A stretch of 64,000 nt of DNA from Cytophagaceae bacterium (GTDB lineage Bacteria; Bacteroidota; Bacteroidia; Cytophagales; UBA9547): positions 1 to 64,000 of the forward strand of contig JAIYAU010000010.1 of the NCBI GenBank assembly GCA_027488865.1, written 5' to 3'. Positions 55,317 to 63,855 of the stretch are shown piece after piece; within the stretch, counting starts at the first letter, position 1; each line of letters opens with the position of its first letter. Below the pieces are notes generated by a model. It did no database searches. It was not told the DNA's origin and was given only the letters and a program-made list of their open reading frames with translations. The translations under genes were made by a program, and so were the position numbers.

Positions 55317-55489
55317 GCATAATGACCCAACAATCCAAATCTATCAACTTTGGTTTCAAACGATATTGGAAGGCAAGTTCGGTACCAAGTTCCTACTATG
55401 TTTTGGGTACGGAAGGGAACTTCCACACCAAGGGATTTCTTTTATCGGCATTGCCACGTCTATCAGTTTATTTTGTTGGGTCATTATGC
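55317..55489. repeat. Palindromic element, attC-like or MITE-like
   Basis: A 17-bp perfect inverted repeat: bases 55317-55333 (gcataatgacccaacaa) and 55473-55489 (the exact reverse complement). Inside it are further shorter complementary pairs (aagttcc / ggaactt, bases near 55392 and 55424). The ends contain ACCCAAC (RYYYAAC) and GTTGGGT (GTTRRRY), the outer boxes expected of integron attC recombination sites, in the right order and orientation. The 157 bases between outer boxes are longer than the classical 57-141 attC range. The stop codon of the AbiEii-like gene lies in its right arm. No integrase gene is present. A MITE remnant is the main alternative. Confidence 0.6.
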
Positions 55490-56314
55490 GTTTATTCCTT
55501 TTAGTATTTCGGTAAGTATTTTAACAGCTTGTTCTATATTAATTTCGCTTTGTGTAGCAAGCATAACAACCAACTTTGATTTTTCTTTATCTTGAATATG
55601 TTTCTCAAGTATGTTTAAAATTCTATTTTTAAGTGGAATATGTTTATCAAGGGTTTTCTTCATTAAACGCCCAATAACCCGGGATGATATTATTTCGTTG
55701 CCCTCGTTAATTCTTTCTAATAAATCATAATGCTCATCGAAAAAAATATTTGTTTCTAAATCAAAATAAACTTTGATTATATCCGCTATATCTTGAATAT
55801 CTTTTATCCTAACCTCAGGTCTATCATCATATGAAATAAGCTTAAGTAGTATAATTGATGGCAAAGTAGCTACTTTAAATGTATTCCCATTACTCTCAAA
55901 ATCAGTAATTCCAGTATCAGCAATTTCTTTGAATCCATTAATTTTAATATGATGCAAACCGATACCATTTTCTATTGCTACACCATCAAGCACTTCGATT
56001 TCACCAAAAGGAAGAATATCAATCTGTATTCCATCTTTAGTAAGCATAGCAAATTCATTTTCTTTTATGCCTGTGTAACCATATTCTCTCAATAGTATTT
56101 GCTTCAAATCTTTAAATTGATCATTACGATTAATCAAAATTGCAAAATCAATATCCTTAGTTCCTTTACCTATTTTGTTATTTCTTTCGAACCAAATGTT
56201 TTTAGCTGTAGCACCAATAATATAATAGAAGTCTATGCCAACTTTTTCAAAGGCTACTTCTAAAGTGTCCAGTACACTTTTTAATGACTCGTTTCTTTTA
56301 CTATTTATATTCAT
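55484..56314 (-). CDS. AbiEii/AbiGii-like nucleotidyltransferase toxin
   Basis: A 276-residue protein of the AbiEii/AbiGii nucleotidyltransferase superfamily. The core reads FYYIIGATAKNIWFERNNKIGKGTKDIDFAILI, with the G-[GA] start loop and the D-I-D catalytic pair; a third acidic residue is in IQIDILPFG. In characterised AbiE systems this protein is the toxin (a tRNA nucleotidyltransferase in MenT relatives) held in check by the AbiEi antitoxin; type IV toxin-antitoxin and phage abortive infection. The gene overlaps the antitoxin gene by 14 bp. Its stop is embedded in the palindromic element. Confidence 0.85.
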   Translation of the reverse strand: MNINSKRNESLKSVLDTLEVAFEKVGIDFYYIIGATAKNIWFERNNKIGKGTKDIDFAILINRNDQFKDLKQILLREYGYTGIKENEFAMLTKDGIQIDILPFGEIEVLDGVAIENGIGLHHIKINGFKEIADTGITDFESNGNTFKVATLPSIILLKLISYDDRPEVRIKDIQDIADIIKVYFDLETNIFFDEHYDLLERINEGNEIISSRVIGRLMKKTLDKHIPLKNRILNILEKHIQDKEKSKLVVMLATQSEINIEQAVKILTEILKGINA

Positions 56315-57302
56315 CTACTAATAGTTCTTTATAAATTCTATCCGCTGTTTCTCTACATCTGCTGTCATTAGTGTTTAATAAATCAGCATATACCAAAAGT
56401 GGAGGAGTTATGTTATCCTTCACTTCTGCATTTTGCCAAAACTTTTTGAATATTTTCACATTTCCTTTTTCATCTGGAATAAGTCTTAGCATTTTTATTA
56501 ATTCTGTACGTGTTTGAATTGTATATAATGTTAGTTCTGTAGGTTTTAAATAATTTGTTAGTAAATCACCTGCCGGCTCACCCCCCCACCATGTTTTATT
56601 GTTATCTAATTCAAGTCTTTTCCAATTAAAAAAATCTTCATCCCTTAAAAAACGGAATCTTCCTATTAGTAATGCAGGTTTTAATTTTTCAGCATAAGCT
56701 ACCATCCATTTATCTAATAATTCCCGTTTATTATTTATTTTATATTCATTTTTATTCAAGTCTATTAGGAACCCCATATCTCTTAATCCATGAATGATGT
56801 AATTAATATTACCCAAACCTACTACAGTAGTATTTGCAATTTCTCTATATGGCCTATTCACTAATAGCTCATCGAGCAAAAATTGAAATATTACTTTTAA
56901 ACCTGTTTTAGTAAATGCTCTATTTGTTTTTTCTACTTCTTGTTTTAGTGGTTTATGAGTTTCAATCCAAATCATCATTTCAGGTACTTTAGCATAAATA
57001 TTACCATTTACCTCTATGTAAGCGATATTCATTTGCCTCAATTCCTCCTTTATCTTAGGAAACAGATTCTTTGCAATTATCATGAAAGGATTATACTGCG
57101 CAGCCTTTTTCACAATATTCTGCATCTGGTGATTTCTTAATTCAGTTACTACTTCAGCATTAAACACATGTCTTTGACCATCAACTACTAATTCTATTGT
57201 ACCATCTATATCTTTTTCAGCATTGTCATTCCATTTGCCAGTTATTTTGGTATCCTGATTTAGCTTTTCGAGAGCTCTTTCTACTATTCCTATTTCTTTC
57301 AT
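56301..57302 (-). CDS. AbiEi-family antitoxin / transcriptional regulator
   Basis: A protein of about 333 residues from the ATG at 57302 (MKEIGIVERALEKLN; an ATG at 57308 adds two residues). A winged-helix-like region lies around residues 145-190 (LKVIFQFLLDELLVNRPYREIANTTVVGLGNINYIIHGLRDMGFLIDLNKNEY), matching the N-terminal wHTH of AbiEi-type regulators found in COG4861, and the C-terminal part contains WWGGEPAGDLLTNYLKPTELTLYT, a conserved block of that family. Expected to bind its own promoter palindrome and repress the operon, and to neutralise the downstream toxin. The order antitoxin-toxin with overlap is typical. Confidence 0.82.
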   Translation of the reverse strand: MKEIGIVERALEKLNQDTKITGKWNDNAEKDIDGTIELVVDGQRHVFNAEVVTELRNHQMQNIVKKAAQYNPFMIIAKNLFPKIKEELRQMNIAYIEVNGNIYAKVPEMMIWIETHKPLKQEVEKTNRAFTKTGLKVIFQFLLDELLVNRPYREIANTTVVGLGNINYIIHGLRDMGFLIDLNKNEYKINNKRELLDKWMVAYAEKLKPALLIGRFRFLRDEDFFNWKRLELDNNKTWWGGEPAGDLLTNYLKPTELTLYTIQTRTELIKMLRLIPDEKGNVKIFKKFWQNAEVKDNITPPLLVYADLLNTNDSRCRETADRIYKELLVDEYK

Positions 57303-57316
57303 GTTCATTAATATTG

Positions 57317-57356
57317 TTTGTACACGTAACGTGAACAAATATTATTTGTGAACAAA
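57317..57356. promoter_or_regulatory. Operator-like palindrome of the AbiE-like operon
   Basis: Bases 57317-57339 form a 23-base near-perfect palindrome (arms tttgtacacgt and acgtgaacaaa, one mismatch). The half-site gtgaacaaa recurs at 57348-57356. Located 15 bases before the antitoxin start. AbiEi proteins are known to bind 23-bp inverted repeats in their own promoter, so the site fits autoregulation. Confidence 0.6.
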
Positions 57357-57704
57357 AATATCAAATAATTTTTGATTTCCACTCGCGCCTATGTAAAAAA
57401 TACTGTACCCCTTTCTGCTTTAGTTATACTGTAACCTCTAGTGCTTTAGGACTTAATTGCGACATCAGTTTTAAACTTTCTAAGCGGTTTTTTCCTCTGT
57501 ATCAACTCCTTTATTCGCTCCTGCCTTTTCAAAATCTTTTCCTGGACTTTGTTTTCACTAGCTTCCAACCCGGCCAGAACGAAATCCGCTTAGAAAAACT
57601 CGGCTATACCTCCCAAACCACCACCATAAGGTGCTCGAAGGAGAAACAGCGACTGCAGATATTGAATTGGCAAAAAGTTAAAAACACCTTCCAATCACAA
57701 AATT
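57335..57704. pseudogene. Gene-remnant region, both strands suggestive
   Basis: One plus-strand frame stays open from 57335 to a TGA at 57702-57704 (about 122 codons) but has no ATG or useful start; its last part reads PGQNEIRLEKLGYTSQTTTIRCSKEKQRLQILNWQ. On the minus strand a 45-codon coiled-coil-like segment (ADFVLAGLEASENKVQEKILKRQERIKELIQRKKPLRKFK) runs opposite to its first half and is bounded by stops. This looks like decayed coding DNA, for example from an insertion, with the true strand undetermined. No family recognised. Confidence 0.35.
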
Positions 57705-57868
57705 GAGGCATTGTAATTAGGGGATTCTGTTTATATTGTTAGTTAGAGGTACTATATAACATTAAAGCGGCCAAAGAACAAATTACATACTTGATTAAGA
57801 AGATATTTAGAAGGAAAATTAATTATCTACGAACTATTTTTACTATTTTTAACTAAATATCCATAGAC

Positions 57869-59416
57869 ATGACCCAAAAATTAATACCCATAGACCAACC
57901 TACTAACAAATTTGATTTTTTCTTAGAAATTAAAGGAAATCAGCGAATTATATTTTCAGGAATATATGGAAGTGGAAAAACACACTTTTTAACTCAGTTT
58001 TTTGAAGAAAGTGAGCAAAAGAAAAGACATAATGGTACTAAAAAATACAATATCTTTCACCTGTTTCCTATTAATTACTCAGTATCTAAAAACGAAGACA
58101 TATTTGAGAATATTAAATATGATATTTTAGGCAGACTGTTAAATTATAAAGAATGTATTGATCCTAAAATAGAAAATTCATTACAACGTTATTTTCAATT
58201 AAATAGTCTAATAAAAAAAACTCCAGATATAATTTCTCCTTTATTAAATTTTATTCCAAATAATGGAGATACATTAAGTGCAATTTATACAGGTCTGACT
58301 CTGTTTATTAATCAAATTGAAGACGCTACAAAAAAGGTTAATCTAGAACTAAAGCAAAATCAAATAACAACCTTTTTTGATGAAATTGAAAACATCAAAG
58401 GGTCAATTTTTGAATTTGATATTTACACCCAATTGATAACTCAAATACTAGAATTAATTAAGACAAATTCAAATGCTGAAAATGTATTGATTATTGATGA
58501 CCTAGATAGAGTAGATCCAGAACATATTTTTAGGTTACTTAATGTATTTTCAGCTCATTTTGATTTAAAGGCTGGGGACAACAAATTTGGCTTTGATAAG
58601 ATCATTGTTGTTTGTGATATTGACAATATTCGCAGGATATTTAACAATAGATATGGTGCTGATGTAGAGTTTACAGGCTATATAGATAAATTTTATAGTA
58701 TTGGAATTTTTCAGTTTGAAAATCATGAGGCCATCGCATCTAATTTGGCATATCAAATGCATCATTTAAAATTAATATCAATAGAAGATCCAAGCCTACT
58801 AACGATTAATGAATTTATAAAAAATTCTAAAAATATTAACACTTGTAAATTTATTTTTAAAGGCCTTATTGACTCCAATGCTATCAATTTAAGGAAATTG
58901 TTCTTAATGTCTAAATTCCCTCTTCCGTACCACAAGGATAAAATCAACTATAAGGGTACTGCTATTTATGATTGGCAGCTACCAATATTATTTATTATTC
59001 GTTTTTTAATGACGTTTTATGAAACCCAAGAAGATTTATTATTTGCCCTTGACAAAGCATCTAAATCAAATATTAATTTAGGTCAAAATGATAAGGATCT
59101 ACCTTTATTATTATTACCCTTATTAGATATTGAAAACAACAATCTTATAATTGATAGTGTCCGAAGATATGATTTTAATGGACTAATTTGTCGTTATCAA
59201 TTATGCAATATCGAAATTTATCAATCTATTTATTATGCCCAGTACTATGATCTAATAGGTACACATGGTAATGGAAATACTAATTCACCTACGGATTTAA
59301 ATCAGGATAAGGATATATCTGAGTTTGGGATTAACTTCTTTAAGTATTTAAAAATGACAACAGAAGTAGCCGTAAACTATAATTTGCTCAAAAAAAAATG
59401 GGACCTAAATAATTAA
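57869..59416 (+). CDS. KAP-like P-loop NTPase
   Basis: A 515-residue NTPase. Walker A is IIFSGIYGSGKTHFLTQFFEE (residues about 28-48), and Walker B with the family-typical double aspartate and arginine is NVLIIDDLDRVDPEHIFRLLNVFSAHFD (about 208-235), followed by IIVVCDIDNIRRIFNNRYG. This DDLDRxxPEHIF pattern is that of KAP/P-loop fold proteins. No transmembrane segment is evident, unlike many KAP proteins. Members occur in phage-defence and plasmid islands; the neighbouring AbiE pair suggests such a role, by inference only. Monocistronic in its own right, 567 bp from the AbiE start. Confidence 0.82.
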   Translation: MTQKLIPIDQPTNKFDFFLEIKGNQRIIFSGIYGSGKTHFLTQFFEESEQKKRHNGTKKYNIFHLFPINYSVSKNEDIFENIKYDILGRLLNYKECIDPKIENSLQRYFQLNSLIKKTPDIISPLLNFIPNNGDTLSAIYTGLTLFINQIEDATKKVNLELKQNQITTFFDEIENIKGSIFEFDIYTQLITQILELIKTNSNAENVLIIDDLDRVDPEHIFRLLNVFSAHFDLKAGDNKFGFDKIIVVCDIDNIRRIFNNRYGADVEFTGYIDKFYSIGIFQFENHEAIASNLAYQMHHLKLISIEDPSLLTINEFIKNSKNINTCKFIFKGLIDSNAINLRKLFLMSKFPLPYHKDKINYKGTAIYDWQLPILFIIRFLMTFYETQEDLLFALDKASKSNINLGQNDKDLPLLLLPLLDIENNNLIIDSVRRYDFNGLICRYQLCNIEIYQSIYYAQYYDLIGTHGNGNTNSPTDLNQDKDISEFGINFFKYLKMTTEVAVNYNLLKKKWDLNN

Positions 59417-59709
59417 TGGTTAATGTATGTTGCTGGTTAGCCATGGTTAGTATCCTCTTTAAAGATAATTTCTTGTTTGTAAAGACAAAAACAAGGGCCT
59501 ACACACTTTTTGCAAAATGTCTTTCGTACTTTAAGACTAAAAGCAATCACAACAACCCTTTAATTATCAACATCTACAAACAAACCATTAAAATACCAAG
59601 CTAAAAGACCTGTAGAGTTTTTAATACAACATACAGAAAACAAATAATTTATCCCCCCGCAATAAACCATTTTGTAAAATAGCTTATATTACCTTTAAAT
59701 GTTATACGG

Positions 59710-60252
59710 GTGTCTATAAACGAGTTAATTTTGTTGTGCTTAAAGAACGACGAGCGTGCTAAGCGTGAGTTGGTTCACCTCTATGCCCCCAAAATAGCTA
59801 GTGTATGCAGAAGATACCTCAAACACAAGGCCGACATTGAAGATGTGGTACAAGAGGCCTTGATCAAAGTGTTTAGATATTTACCTAAATATGACCAAAC
59901 AAAGGGCGAGTTTCACAGTTGGGTATATAAAATTGGCCTTAACGAGGTATACAAGGCGCTACAAACAAAATTGCATAACCAAATAGATTTTACGGAGGAA
60001 TATACTCAAAAACAAGAGCCTTTTGTGGAGGCACAAGAACTTGCCGCGCTAGAAATGCAAGACTTAATGGCCATGATCGACATTTTGCCTTTGGCCAGGA
60101 GAACTGTTTTTAACATGTATTACGTAGAAGGATATAAACATCAAGAAATAGCCCAAATATTACAAATAAGTGAGGGTACCTCCAAGGCACATTTAAACCA
60201 AGCGAGAATACAACTTAAAGAAATAATAAATCAGCAGCATATTGAAAGATAA
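59710..60252 (+). CDS. ECF-type sigma factor
   Basis: A 180-residue sigma-70 family protein starting at GTG. Region 2: LVHLYAPKIASVCRRYLKHKADIEDVVQEALIKVFRYLPKYDQTKGEFHSWVYKIGLNEVYKAL, and region 4 helix-turn-helix: LPLARRTVFNMYYVEGYKHQEIAQILQISEGTSKAHLNQARIQLKEI. There is no region 1 or 3, so an ECF factor. The next gene overlaps it by 11 bases and likely encodes its anti-sigma factor. It faces a T9SS-related operon; in some Bacteroidota ECF factors such as SigP control T9SS genes, which makes this pairing suggestive but unproven. Confidence 0.93.
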   Translation: MSINELILLCLKNDERAKRELVHLYAPKIASVCRRYLKHKADIEDVVQEALIKVFRYLPKYDQTKGEFHSWVYKIGLNEVYKALQTKLHNQIDFTEEYTQKQEPFVEAQELAALEMQDLMAMIDILPLARRTVFNMYYVEGYKHQEIAQILQISEGTSKAHLNQARIQLKEIINQQHIER

Positions 60253-60823
60253 TAAAGAAGATAAAGACCAAATTAAAGCAATATTGAGGGAAAAACTTGG
60301 TCAATATGAGTACCAAGAGCCTTTACAATTGGACATGAATACCATTTTGTTGGAAGGCACACCTATGCAAAACACCATCAGTATTTGGAAAACCAAAGCT
60401 TTTAAATGGCTTACGGCAGGCTTATCTATGTCGGTATTGCTTAATATTTGGCTTCTGATGGCTACCTATCAAAAAACGGCTACCTCCCCAAAGTCTGTTA
60501 CCTATTCTTCTTTTAAGGATACTGTAGCATACATAACACCGCCAACTCCTAATTCAACTACAAAGATAAAAAACATTCAGCCAATAGTTGATCAAGCGAC
60601 ACAAACCAAAGGAGTTGTTACAAAAGGCGCTTTGCAGCCAGATCAAAATAAATCAGACATCTTACCACAAAATGGTCTTGTGACTACTCAAGAAGTCGAT
60701 TTGAACAGTGTGGCTAATTCCTTTCCACAAAAAGCAACGGATAAAAAGGCCGATTTTGAATCCTTTTTGCAACAAAAGGTAAAACAAAAGGCAGACACCA
60801 TGCAGCTTTTTAAGAAAAAATAG
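60242..60823 (+). CDS. Putative anti-sigma factor
   Basis: A 193-residue single-pass membrane protein starting at TTG inside the sigma gene. The cytoplasmic N-terminus (about 1-55, KDNKEDKDQIKAILREKLGQYEYQEPLQL) is followed by a helix at about residues 59-78 (WLTAGLSMSVLLNIWLLMAT) and a Thr/Lys/Gln-rich periplasmic tail. Overlap with the sigma gene and this topology are the usual signs of a membrane anti-sigma factor, although I see no clear ZAS or FecR domain. Convergent with the PD40 gene, only 3 bp apart. Confidence 0.7.
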   Translation: MKDNKEDKDQIKAILREKLGQYEYQEPLQLDMNTILLEGTPMQNTISIWKTKAFKWLTAGLSMSVLLNIWLLMATYQKTATSPKSVTYSSFKDTVAYITPPTPNSTTKIKNIQPIVDQATQTKGVVTKGALQPDQNKSDILPQNGLVTTQEVDLNSVANSFPQKATDKKADFESFLQQKVKQKADTMQLFKKK

Positions 60824-60826
60824 GGC

Positions 60827-62056
60827 TTAGGGTTTTAATTGAATGCTATAAAGGTCTTCTTTGCCTTTGCCACCTGGCCTATTAGAACTAAGGTAATAAG
60901 TTTTACTTTTTGCCTCAAAAAATAGCCCAAAATCATCTGCTCCGGAGTTAAACGGTGGTTTAAGATTTAGAGCCTTGTCCCAGCCGGTGCCATTAAACAT
61001 GGAAGAAAATAGGTCGTAGCCACCAATTGAAAAATGGCCGTTAGAAGAAAACAAAATGGTGCCATCTTTTTGTATGCTTGGAAAATACTCATTGCCAGCG
61101 GTGTTGATGCCTGAGCCCAAGTTTTCTGGAACAGACCAGCCGTCTCCTTTTTTGTAAGCAATGTAAATGTCTGCGCCGCCATAGCCACCTGCTTTGGTAC
61201 TTGAAAAAAGAAATATTTTGCCATCGCTAGAGACAAAAGGATGCCCAGCAGCTACTGCGCTGTCGTTAAGGTAAAAGTGATGGGGCGTATTCCAGCCAAG
61301 CAAGGTTTTTTCGGATTTAAAAATATTTTGAATAGCTTGCCCACTGCTGTCTAGGATGGTTTTGGTAAAATAAATTTCAGTAAGAGCACTATCCATCATA
61401 CAACTCGTCTCATGCAAAGGGCCATTGATTAACACACTGTATTGCTTGGGTTTACCTGTTCCTTTCTTAGCCAATGAACGGGCAATAAAAATATCATAAT
61501 ACCCCTCGCCAGAAGCTAGATTTTTTTGTTCAATAACAGTGCTTGGTCTAGTGCTAGCAAAAAACAAATCATCACCGACCACAAAAGGACTAATTTCCGA
61601 ATAAGGACTATTGGCATGGGTCAATAAAGTTAGGGTAAATGCAGTATTGGCTTGTTGCCAGCCTAAGGCAGAGTCGCATACAGCAAGCATGGGGCAATTA
61701 GTTAGCTTTTTTAATTGTGCGTATTTTTCCCAATAAGATTTTGCCAATATGTATTGATCTTGACGCATCAGCAACTGTGCATAATGTGCTATAAGCAGTG
61801 TGTCGTTGGGTGTTTTGGCTAAAGCTTTTAGAAGCCATAATTTGGCCTGCGGATATTCACCTAATTGTGTATAAGCCTGCCCGAGGCAATGTGCAGTATA
61901 TGCCTGCTGAAAAGCCTGATAACTTGATTTTAAATAAGGAATCGCCTCGGCATAGTAGCCTTTTAAGTACAAGGCTTCTCCAATACCAGTATTTTTGCTT
62001 TGGCCAAAAACAAAAAAACAAGAGAGACAGAAATAGATACCAAGGAGTCGCTGCAT
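60827..62056 (-). CDS. Secreted TPR/PD40-propeller protein, T9SS-linked
   Basis: A 409-residue exported protein (signal peptide MQRLLGIYFCLSCFFVFGQ, lipobox-like cysteine is not positioned for lipidation). Residues about 25-130 contain TPR-like helices (GEALYLKGYYAEAIPYLKSSYQAFQQAYTAHCLGQAYTQLGEYPQAKLWLLKAL). Residues about 150-409 form PD40-type blades (SEISPFVVGDDLFFASTRPS, GHPFVSSDGKIFLFSSTKAGGYGGADIYIAYKKG, EYFPSIQKDGTILFSSNGHFSIGGYDLFSS, TYYLSSNRPGGKGKEDLYSI). The same TPR+PD40 combination, with an added OmpA domain, occurs in PorE. Here OmpA is absent. It follows the PorP/SprF gene by 3 bp. Confidence 0.8.
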   Translation of the reverse strand: MQRLLGIYFCLSCFFVFGQSKNTGIGEALYLKGYYAEAIPYLKSSYQAFQQAYTAHCLGQAYTQLGEYPQAKLWLLKALAKTPNDTLLIAHYAQLLMRQDQYILAKSYWEKYAQLKKLTNCPMLAVCDSALGWQQANTAFTLTLLTHANSPYSEISPFVVGDDLFFASTRPSTVIEQKNLASGEGYYDIFIARSLAKKGTGKPKQYSVLINGPLHETSCMMDSALTEIYFTKTILDSSGQAIQNIFKSEKTLLGWNTPHHFYLNDSAVAAGHPFVSSDGKIFLFSSTKAGGYGGADIYIAYKKGDGWSVPENLGSGINTAGNEYFPSIQKDGTILFSSNGHFSIGGYDLFSSMFNGTGWDKALNLKPPFNSGADDFGLFFEAKSKTYYLSSNRPGGKGKEDLYSIQLKP

Positions 62057-62059
62057 GGC

Positions 62060-63022
62060 CTAAAAAAATACAGGATGATTGATATTTTGTAAGTGGTCTA
62101 TTTCATCAGCATGCCACCTTTTTTTCAAATTTAGCTGAAGCACTACCTCGTGTGTAGGTCCTTGTGGCAAATACAATGGCGACCGTCCTAGTTCTACGAG
62201 ATACGCCAGCTTGGTTTCATAAGGCAGCTTTTGCACCCATTCGTTGAGGTTTAAGCCCATATTAATTAGTAAAGCTTGACTACTTCTATATCCCAAGCCA
62301 GCCCATACCAGTGAATGATAATGTACATCACAGAGCAAAGTAGTATGATTGGGTTGCAATTGTAAAAACCTCATTTGCCCACTCAACATCATATTTAACG
62401 AAGTGGATAAGTTTATGCTTTTGCCAAATTGCATACTTAAGTTTTTATTGAACGGGTTTTGAGTGTTTAGTGTACCCAAACTCAGCCTCCTAACCGCTAA
62501 ACCAAGCGATAACCCTTTTGCTTGGTGATAATAATGAACTCCAGCACCCAAATCGACAAACAATTGGTTTCTTTGGTATTCTTTCAAAATAGGGTCATCC
62601 GTATTTTCTATGGTAAGTTGGTCATAATTGGCTTGGTAGTTTTGCATACCCAGCTCCATGCCAAAGGCCAACAAGCCTTGCAGCATCCTTATCTTATAGT
62701 TATAGCCTACTCTTGCCGTTTGAATGGTAGTAAAGCCAAGTTTTTCGTTGCTTAAAAATAAGCCAAGGCCACTCCTACCAATGCCTATCGGAGCCGTTAT
62801 ATTTAAGCCTTGCAAGGTGGGCGACTCAGGAAACCGCGCCCATTGGGTGCGGTGCCATAATAGTACCTGTATTCCAGCCTGTTGCCCTGCATAAGCTGGA
62901 TTAGTATTTGCCTCCATAAGGTTAATTTGCCCATATTGTGGGTCGTGTTGTGCGTGTAATAGTTGCGCAATCGCCACAAAGCAAAGTAAAATGAATCGTA
63001 CTATGTATGTTTGTAAGCTCAT
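62060..63022 (-). CDS. PorP/SprF family outer-membrane protein
   Basis: A 320-residue barrel with signal peptide MSLQTYIVRFILLCFVAIAQLLHAQ. The family start HDPQYGQINLMEANTNPAYAGQQAGIQVLLWHRTQWARFPESPTLQGLNITAPI is the hallmark of PorP/SprF proteins: D-P-x-[YF]-x-x-x-x-x-x-x-x-N-P-A-[YF]-x-G and an R-x-Q-W. PorP/SprF proteins act with T9SS to secrete or anchor particular type B cargo such as SprB. Here it overlaps the cargo-like gene upstream by 4 bp. Confidence 0.92.
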   Translation of the reverse strand: MSLQTYIVRFILLCFVAIAQLLHAQHDPQYGQINLMEANTNPAYAGQQAGIQVLLWHRTQWARFPESPTLQGLNITAPIGIGRSGLGLFLSNEKLGFTTIQTARVGYNYKIRMLQGLLAFGMELGMQNYQANYDQLTIENTDDPILKEYQRNQLFVDLGAGVHYYHQAKGLSLGLAVRRLSLGTLNTQNPFNKNLSMQFGKSINLSTSLNMMLSGQMRFLQLQPNHTTLLCDVHYHSLVWAGLGYRSSQALLINMGLNLNEWVQKLPYETKLAYLVELGRSPLYLPQGPTHEVVLQLNLKKRWHADEIDHLQNINHPVFF

Positions 63023-63855
63023 TGTCTTTGCACTACCAAGCTACCTTTGAGTTCAAAATTGGCTGTAGTAAAAATATAATAATAAGTGCTATTGGCCAGA
63101 CTTTCTCCCGTCCAGGCACCATTGCGAAAGTTTTCTATGGCAGCTACACAGTCACCAGATCTATTGAATATTTTTAACTGGTTGAGCGGTACTAAGTCCA
63201 CATTTTGTATTTTAAAGGTGTCGTTGTAGCCATCACCATTTGGAGTAATCAACTCATACAACACAATATCTGAGGCTTTAGGTGCAAACGGCACTGCCAC
63301 CAGCGAAAGGTTGTCAAAATACCCATCTACCGATACGCCATTGGCCAAAGTGCTAATAAGTCGTATCTTAAGGGCAACTGTTGCGGGTGGAGGACTAAGT
63401 GTGAGGGCATATTCAAACCAATCAAAGATCACCGTCTTTTTTGCAGAAGGTATGGTTTGCAGTACTTGTTGATTTGCATCTAGGTATTCTAAGACAATCT
63501 GGGCGGTATCGGGGGGATTTTGTATAAAGGATTGCATGTAACCTTTAAATGTAAATGTTTGCAAACCAGCTTCAATTCCTGATCTAAAACTACTCAAATC
63601 TACCACTTGATACAGCTCTAAAGGCACGCCAAACAAGCCATTATTAAATCCTGAGAAAAAAATATAATTACTGTCTTGCGCTTCTGGGAAGCCATCCTCA
63701 AGCTCTTTTTGTTGACTCCAGTTGCCATTTACAATGACCCAGCCATCGTTTAATGGTCGTTCTGCATTACCATTAATAATTAAATTTTGGGCAAATGCTG
63801 CAAAATGAGGCCACAAAAGCACTGCCAAGCCTATCAATAATCGTTTCCAAAACAT
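63019..63855 (-). CDS. T9SS type B cargo protein (CHU_C / gliding C-terminal domain)
   Basis: About 278 residues from the ATG at 63855 (MFWKRLLIGLAVLLWPHFAAFAQ signal peptide); an ATG at 63906 would put an extra 17 residues before it. The N-terminal part (about 24-190) is a beta-sandwich-like module (LIINGNAERPLNDGWVIVNGNWSQQ, VDLSSFRSGIEAGLQTFTFKGYMQSF). The C-terminal 80 residues are a type B sorting domain: LYELITPNGDGYNDTFKIQNVDLVPLNQLKIFNRSGDCVAAIENFRNGAWTGESLANSTYYYIFTTANFELKGSLVVQRQ, with the signature T-P-N-G-D-G-x-N-D. Exported by T9SS with the PorP/SprF-like partner encoded next. Confidence 0.92.
   Translation of the reverse strand: MFWKRLLIGLAVLLWPHFAAFAQNLIINGNAERPLNDGWVIVNGNWSQQKELEDGFPEAQDSNYIFFSGFNNGLFGVPLELYQVVDLSSFRSGIEAGLQTFTFKGYMQSFIQNPPDTAQIVLEYLDANQQVLQTIPSAKKTVIFDWFEYALTLSPPPATVALKIRLISTLANGVSVDGYFDNLSLVAVPFAPKASDIVLYELITPNGDGYNDTFKIQNVDLVPLNQLKIFNRSGDCVAAIENFRNGAWTGESLANSTYYYIFTTANFELKGSLVVQRQ

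Noticed and set aside
55226..55504. Plus-strand ORF through the palindromic element
   Set aside because: It runs across inverted repeats and opposite to the AbiEii gene end; its protein has no family pattern.
59416..59604. Short ORF overlapping the KAP stop (TAATG)
   Set aside because: 62 residues with no recognisable motif and a composition like the surrounding AT-rich sequence; the overlap alone is weak evidence.
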